From the NCBI GenBank assembly GCA_964655485.1, contig CAZZMS010000099.1, positions 1 to 9,686 of the forward strand: 9,686 nucleotides of DNA. Direction: 5' to 3'. Position 1 is the stretch's first letter, and the number at the start of each line of letters is the position of its first letter. Of the stretch, positions 6,740 to 9,686 are shown in pieces. The translations under genes were made by a program, and so were the position numbers. The DNA is from JANWYU01 sp964655485 (lineage in GTDB: Bacteria > Bdellovibrionota > Bdellovibrionia > Bdellovibrionales > Bdellovibrionaceae). The notes under the pieces are model-generated. The model was not told the DNA's origin, did no database searches, and worked only from the letters and a program-made list of their open reading frames with translations.

Positions 6740-7543
6740 CTATTCAAAAGAAGGTGGAGGAGGCGGAGGGATAAAGCCAGAGTCTACAGGAGTATCGCTG
6801 TCAAAACCTGGTGGTGGAGGTGGAGGGGGCAGATCCTCAGCGGTGTCAAAAAAGTCAGGAGGAGGGGGAGGGAAGTCATCGTTTCCAAACGAGCCGGAAG
6901 AGGAGTTGTTGCCAGGATCCGCGTAGGAAGGAGGAGCTCCGCCGCTGCTACTGCCGGTGGGAGAAGAGAGCCTATTCCGACGGCTATCCGGGCTTTTTTT
7001 GAGGTCTGCCTCTGACCATCGGCGTTTGTCCCAGGCGACGCGTTGGGCTTCGGATATGGAAGGGATAAGGCCAAGCTCTTCCAGTTCACTGACCGGGCGT
7101 TTGGTGTTTAGACGTCTTTGTGAGCGGGCTTGGGAAGCCAAATATTGCTCTCTGGCTTTTTCGTAATCACGGATTTCCGCCTCTTTTTCTTTCAGCCATT
7201 GACGATACAGGGGGCCGCGATCTGAGGCGAGTTTTTGTTCTTTTTTCTTTTCCTGTAAGTCGCTTTGTAACCCCGCTAAGCGCTCGTATTCCCATCGGGC
7301 TTGTTGCTTGAGATGTTGCCGCAAAGATTGCCGACGCTCTTGCTCCCAAGCGTTTTTTTCCCTGCGGTCCTCCTGGAAACCTTTGAGGCGTTTTTCATCC
7401 CAATCCGCCGGGGCTTGTGTGGTCCATTGAGACCAGGCCACGTTCAGAGGTTGCAAGGGATACTTCATATCCACGCCTAACAGAAGCACAACATAAGCAA
7501 GCTTACTACTGAGTTGAATCAAGGGCTTAAGCCGACGTTGCAT
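6740..7543 (-). CDS. Unrecognised protein with N-terminal hydrophobic segment, charged helix and triple polyproline tail
   Basis: This 267-residue protein starts at the ATG at 7543, with AGGTGAGG seven bases upstream. An internal Met26 lacks a ribosome site. Residues 1-7 are basic. Residues 8-25 (LIQLSSKLAYVVLLLGV) are hydrophobic, either a signal anchor or a poor signal peptide. Residues 48-193 are very rich in Arg, Glu, Lys, Gln and Trp and predicted to be long helix (WEQERRQSLRQHLKQQARWE, YRQWLKEKEAEIRDYEKARE). Residues 194-222 are a Ser/Gly linker. Residues 223-267 hold three proline blocks: DDFPPPPPDFFD, EDLPPPPPPPGFD and GFIPPPPPPSFE, the last at the very C-terminus. The proline codons are mixed (CCT, CCC, CCA, CCG), so the blocks look kept for the protein rather than made by codon slippage. 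If exported, the charged region would be periplasmic. The blocks could be ligands for a proline-binding partner or a stiff spacer. No family is recognised, and the gene is divergent from sohB. Confidence 0.8.
   Translation of the reverse strand: MQRRLKPLIQLSSKLAYVVLLLGVDMKYPLQPLNVAWSQWTTQAPADWDEKRLKGFQEDRREKNAWEQERRQSLRQHLKQQARWEYERLAGLQSDLQEKKKEQKLASDRGPLYRQWLKEKEAEIRDYEKAREQYLASQARSQRRLNTKRPVSELEELGLIPSISEAQRVAWDKRRWSEADLKKSPDSRRNRLSSPTGSSSGGAPPSYADPGNNSSSGSFGNDDFPPPPPDFFDTAEDLPPPPPPPGFDSDTPVDSGFIPPPPPPSFE
6743..6880 (-). repeat. Three imperfect polyproline-coding repeats
   Basis: The three units lie at 6743-6772 (six Pro), 6800-6835 (seven Pro) and 6845-6880 (five Pro). Each encodes hydrophobic-Pro(n)-x-Phe-Asp/Glu; the five-Pro unit has an extra Phe. 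On the + strand the same DNA is a run of GG-rich triplets. Confidence 0.85.
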
Positions 7544-7687
7544 GCGGGGACCTCACCTCTTTTAGATGTTAACGAAAAGGGGTCCTGCTTACCACCTGAG
7601 ATATGCATCCTTAGGCCAAAGACGAGATGCAGCCCAGAAGCTCAGCGAGTGGACAAGCGGTCAAAAGGATGTCATACCCTGAAGACT
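7544..7687. other. Divergent intergenic region between the polyproline gene and sohB
   Basis: These 144 bases should hold the promoters of both divergent genes. I found no convincing -35/-10 pair on either strand. The best on the + strand is TGGACA at 7651-7656, without a good -10. The frame of sohB stays open through here from a TTG at 7514, but that extension (GC-mixed, Cys- and Lys-rich) does not look like protein and would overlap the divergent gene. Confidence 0.5.
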
Positions 7688-8659
7688 ATGGATCCTACTT
7701 GGTCGATTATCAATACGTTGTTTACCCTTGGCTTGTTCGTAGCTTTGTTTTTCTTTCTAAGAAAAAAACAGGATGATTTGCAGGTCGAGGTCCTGAATGA
7801 TCAGTGGCAACGTTGGGATTGGACTCTACGGGGAGTGTTACTGGGGCATCAAGATTTTAAAACCCAGTGGAAAGAGTTTCGCAAGCAATCCAAACAGCAA
7901 GAGAAACTCGGTGCTGATCGTGCTTTGTTTTATCTTCAGTTCCAAGGGGATTTAAAGGCCTCAGAGGTCGATCATCTCCGCGAGGAAATTACAGCGATTT
8001 TGCAAGCGGCTAGGCCCGGAGTGGACCAGGTGTTACTGCAACTGAGCTCCCCGGGAGGTGTGGTACAAGATTACGGTTTGGGAGCCAGTCAGTTGCAACG
8101 TCTGATTGATGCGGGATTAGAGTTGTGGGTGAGTGTGGATACGGTGGCGGCCAGCGGAGGTTACCTCATGGCCTGTGTGGCCAAAAAAATTATTGCCGCA
8201 CCTTTTGCAGTGATTGGGTCAATCGGAGTCGTGGCTCAGGTGCCTAACTTTCATCGCTTGCTTAAAAAATGGGATATTGATTATAAAGAATACACCGCCG
8301 GTGAGTTCAAAAGAACGGTCAGTCTTCTGGGAGAGATTACACCTAAAGGCGAGCAGAAGTTTATTGAGCAACTGGAGTCCACTCATCAATTCTTCAAGGA
8401 GTTTGTACGTCAGCATCGTCCGCAGGTCGCTGTCGATGATCTAGCCACAGGGGAGTATTGGTACGGGAAAAAAGCTTTGGAGTTAGGTTTAGCGGATGAA
8501 CTTAAGACAACGGATGACGTCTTACTTTCCAAAGCCAAAGAGGGTTTCTTAATTGTAAAGGTGAAATATATTCCTCGTCGCTCTTTGTCGCAAAAATGGT
8601 CTGAGGGTTTAGTGGCCGCAGTGGAAAAACGCTTACTCAAATGGTTGGGTTCTGCATAA
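7688..8659 (+). CDS. sohB: SohB-type membrane serine protease (peptidase family S49)
   Basis: The chosen start is the ATG at 7688, giving 323 residues, close to SohB of Escherichia coli, and placing the membrane helix at residues 6-24 (SIINTLFTLGLFVALFFFL). The ribosome site is weak. The S49 fold follows. Residues 80-89 open the domain (LFYLQFQGDL), LLQLSSPGGVV (116-126) is the typical SPGG turn, and VDTVAASGGYLMA carries the nucleophile Ser156. IGSIGVVAQVPN follows, and AGEFKRTVSLLGE supplies the general base Lys208. The region LATGEYWYGKKALELGLADE and a basic C-terminal tail ending LLKWLGSA are characteristic of SohB rather than of signal peptide peptidase SppA. SohB is an inner-membrane protease with its catalytic domain in the periplasm; its role in envelope quality control is known only broadly. 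It is a single gene, divergent from the polyproline protein. The catalytic dyad is intact, so it should be active. Confidence 0.93.
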   Translation: MDPTWSIINTLFTLGLFVALFFFLRKKQDDLQVEVLNDQWQRWDWTLRGVLLGHQDFKTQWKEFRKQSKQQEKLGADRALFYLQFQGDLKASEVDHLREEITAILQAARPGVDQVLLQLSSPGGVVQDYGLGASQLQRLIDAGLELWVSVDTVAASGGYLMACVAKKIIAAPFAVIGSIGVVAQVPNFHRLLKKWDIDYKEYTAGEFKRTVSLLGEITPKGEQKFIEQLESTHQFFKEFVRQHRPQVAVDDLATGEYWYGKKALELGLADELKTTDDVLLSKAKEGFLIVKVKYIPRRSLSQKWSEGLVAAVEKRLLKWLGSA

Positions 8660-8906
8660 ACTGTATAGAGCCTGGACAGTTCTCTTAAAACCTCGTTGGC
8701 CACGATCTTCTCGGGGAGAAAATGTGCTCCGGTGTGGAGATTCATCAGCCACTGTTTTTTAGATACTTCCCTCGACTGGAGTTCAGGCCGCTGAGCAAAG
8801 CCGCATCATAGTTTTTATTTTTTAAGTGATTTCAATAACTTGAAAGCCTTTTCTCAAAAACTTCCTTTTTGTGATGAGCTAAATACAACACAGAAAGGAA
8901 GGCTGT
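8660..8906. other. Intergenic spacer after sohB
   Basis: This 247-base spacer has no tRNA, no strong hairpin terminator and no clear promoter. Small stems exist: CTCC-GGTGT-GGAG near 8730, and CAAAAA-CTTCC-TTTTTG near 8855-8871. Neither is convincing as a terminator. A minus-strand open frame enters here from inside sohB and is discussed among the rejected items. The 3' half is AT-rich and probably holds the promoter of the next gene. Confidence 0.5.
8895..8902 (+). promoter_or_regulatory. Ribosome binding site of the right-edge gene
   Basis: AAGGAAGG lies four bases before the ATG at 8907 and fixes the start of the last, truncated gene. Confidence 0.65.
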
Positions 8907-9686
8907 ATGGGTTCAAGCCTCAAGGATAAGTCTGCAAGGATCCCACGAGTTGCAAGGTCTATGCTTTGGCTTACGCTTGCTGGATTAAGTTTAGCCAACA
9001 CGGACTGCAGTGAAAAACCGACGAAAGAGAATCGAGCCCTCAAGCGTCGGGTGCAAATGGGGCGTATTCTTGCCCCGCAAATCGAACTTCCGCAAGGAGG
9101 ACGATTTGATTTTGCCTTCGTGGCCAATATGCAACTTTATTACTTATTAAGCCAAACTCAGACATTTACTACCGCCACCATTTCTCCTGATATGATTTAC
9201 AGTACAGAGGGATTATCCCAGGAGGAGGCTTCGGTATTTCGTCGCTGCGAAGAGGAAGAGGCGGCTGTGGCTGAGGCTTTGAATTCAGGAATGTTAAAGC
9301 CAGGATATGTGCTGGCCCAAAAAACGACCTTCTCCTCTCAGGCCGCCTGTATGATGGAAATACCCCACGGTATTGTTAGTGGAGCGATTTTAGATTTCAC
9401 CATGACGAACTCTGCGGGTGTATCAATACGAGGGACCCAGTTATCACAATTTGGTGGCTTAGATTTTACTTTTCAAAAGTTTGAACTGGCGATGACTCTG
9501 AAAGCGCAACATCCCCTCATTTTAGGCGGTCAATTTGCGGGAGATCGCAAATTAATCGTAGCCAATCAGAAAAACGCTTATGCCAAAGACTATGGGGTAG
9601 GTCTAAAATTAAACTTTTCTGGATTGGAGCTCGGTCCTTCATTTTATTACAAAACTCCACTTCGACGTGTGGTCGATGATGGCTTA
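8907..9686 (+). CDS. Unrecognised exported protein, 5' part, open at the right edge
   Basis: The ATG at 8907 has AAGGAAGG four bases upstream. The frame then runs 260 codons to the window end without a stop, so the gene is 3'-truncated. A basic N-terminus (KDKSARIPRVARS) is followed by a hydrophobic core (MLWLTLAGLSLA) and Cys34. The four residues NTDC do not make a standard lipobox, so lipidation is doubtful, but export is likely. The mature part opens with a basic helix (KENRALKRRVQMGR). A beta-rich region includes FDFAFVANMQLYYLLS, a helical acidic insert with Cys114 (RRCEEEEAAVAEAL), Cys148, and long alternating strands from about 158 onward (GAILDFTMTNS, GLDFTFQKFELAM, VGLKLNFSGLELG). 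Cys114 and Cys148 may pair. The alternation and Gly/aromatic content suggest a beta-sandwich or barrel-like envelope protein. I do not recognise the family. The sohB gene upstream is 247 bases away, so it is probably a separate transcript. Confidence 0.8.
   Translation, partial: MGSSLKDKSARIPRVARSMLWLTLAGLSLANTDCSEKPTKENRALKRRVQMGRILAPQIELPQGGRFDFAFVANMQLYYLLSQTQTFTTATISPDMIYSTEGLSQEEASVFRRCEEEEAAVAEALNSGMLKPGYVLAQKTTFSSQAACMMEIPHGIVSGAILDFTMTNSAGVSIRGTQLSQFGGLDFTFQKFELAMTLKAQHPLILGGQFAGDRKLIVANQKNAYAKDYGVGLKLNFSGLELGPSFYYKTPLRRVVDDGL

Noticed and set aside
6735..6926. Plus-strand glycine-rich frame opposite the polyproline tail
   Set aside because: It is only the complement of proline codons (GGN-rich), has no ribosome site or signal, and the minus-strand gene explains the region.
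7514..7687. TTG-initiated extension of sohB
   Set aside because: It overlaps the divergent polyproline gene, does not resemble protein and adds 58 residues before the normal SohB membrane helix.
8410..8807. Minus-strand open frame overlapping the 3' end of sohB and the spacer, with protein-like text such as MNLHTGAHFLPEKIVANEVL
   Set aside because: Its spacer half reads plausibly, but about 250 bases lie antisense to well-conserved sohB codons. There is no good ribosome site, and the upstream part of the frame has a stop without a start. It may be a decayed gene end; support is too weak to annotate.
8840..8885. Possible promoter TTGAAA / TAAATA before the last gene
   Set aside because: The two boxes are 34 bases apart and neither has a partner at the right distance.

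Overview
The window looks like chromosomal DNA of a Bdellovibrio-type predatory bacterium (Bdellovibrionota), or less likely a myxobacterial relative. The main reasons are a run of envelope genes resembling the Myxococcus Glt/Agl gliding-motility complex, a beta-barrel of the type found in myxobacteria and Bdellovibrio, an unusual number of small or odd lipoprotein-like genes, and moderate GC content. The assignment comes from reading the sequence only; no database search was possible.

Region 1 (1-6283, + strand) is a tight operon of seven genes. In order they are: the 3' part of a helical-repeat protein open at the left edge; an 89-residue exported protein; a single-pass inner-membrane protein with a periplasmic AgmX/PglI (TonB-like) C-terminal domain; a lipoprotein-like protein with Ig-like beta-rich segments; an outer-membrane beta-barrel; a periplasmic TPR protein; and an outer-membrane-type lipoprotein with a von Willebrand A (VWA) domain and an intact DxSxS metal site. 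Four of the six junctions are ATGA stop/start overlaps. Together the set could form a trans-envelope machine: inner-membrane TonB-like arm, periplasmic adaptors, barrel, and surface adhesin. The order resembles GltE/D-F-G followed by GltK-(A/B)-C and a CglB-like adhesin. In Myxococcus these parts lie at separate loci, so the joined arrangement is the most interesting point in this region.

Region 2 (6284-7543) opens with a perfect 19-bp inverted repeat with A/T tails, a likely two-way terminator. It separates the operon from two minus-strand genes. One is a 68-residue acidic lipoprotein-like protein. The other is a 267-residue protein with an N-terminal hydrophobic segment, a long charged helical region, and a C-terminal tail carrying three blocks of 5, 7 and 6 consecutive prolines, each in a similar hydrophobic-Pro(n)-x-Phe-acidic setting. 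I do not recognise this protein.

Region 3 (7544-9686) has, on the + strand, a sohB-type S49 membrane serine protease with its Ser/Lys pair intact. A 247-base spacer with no clear gene follows. The last feature is the 5' part of an unrecognised exported protein that runs off the right edge without a stop.
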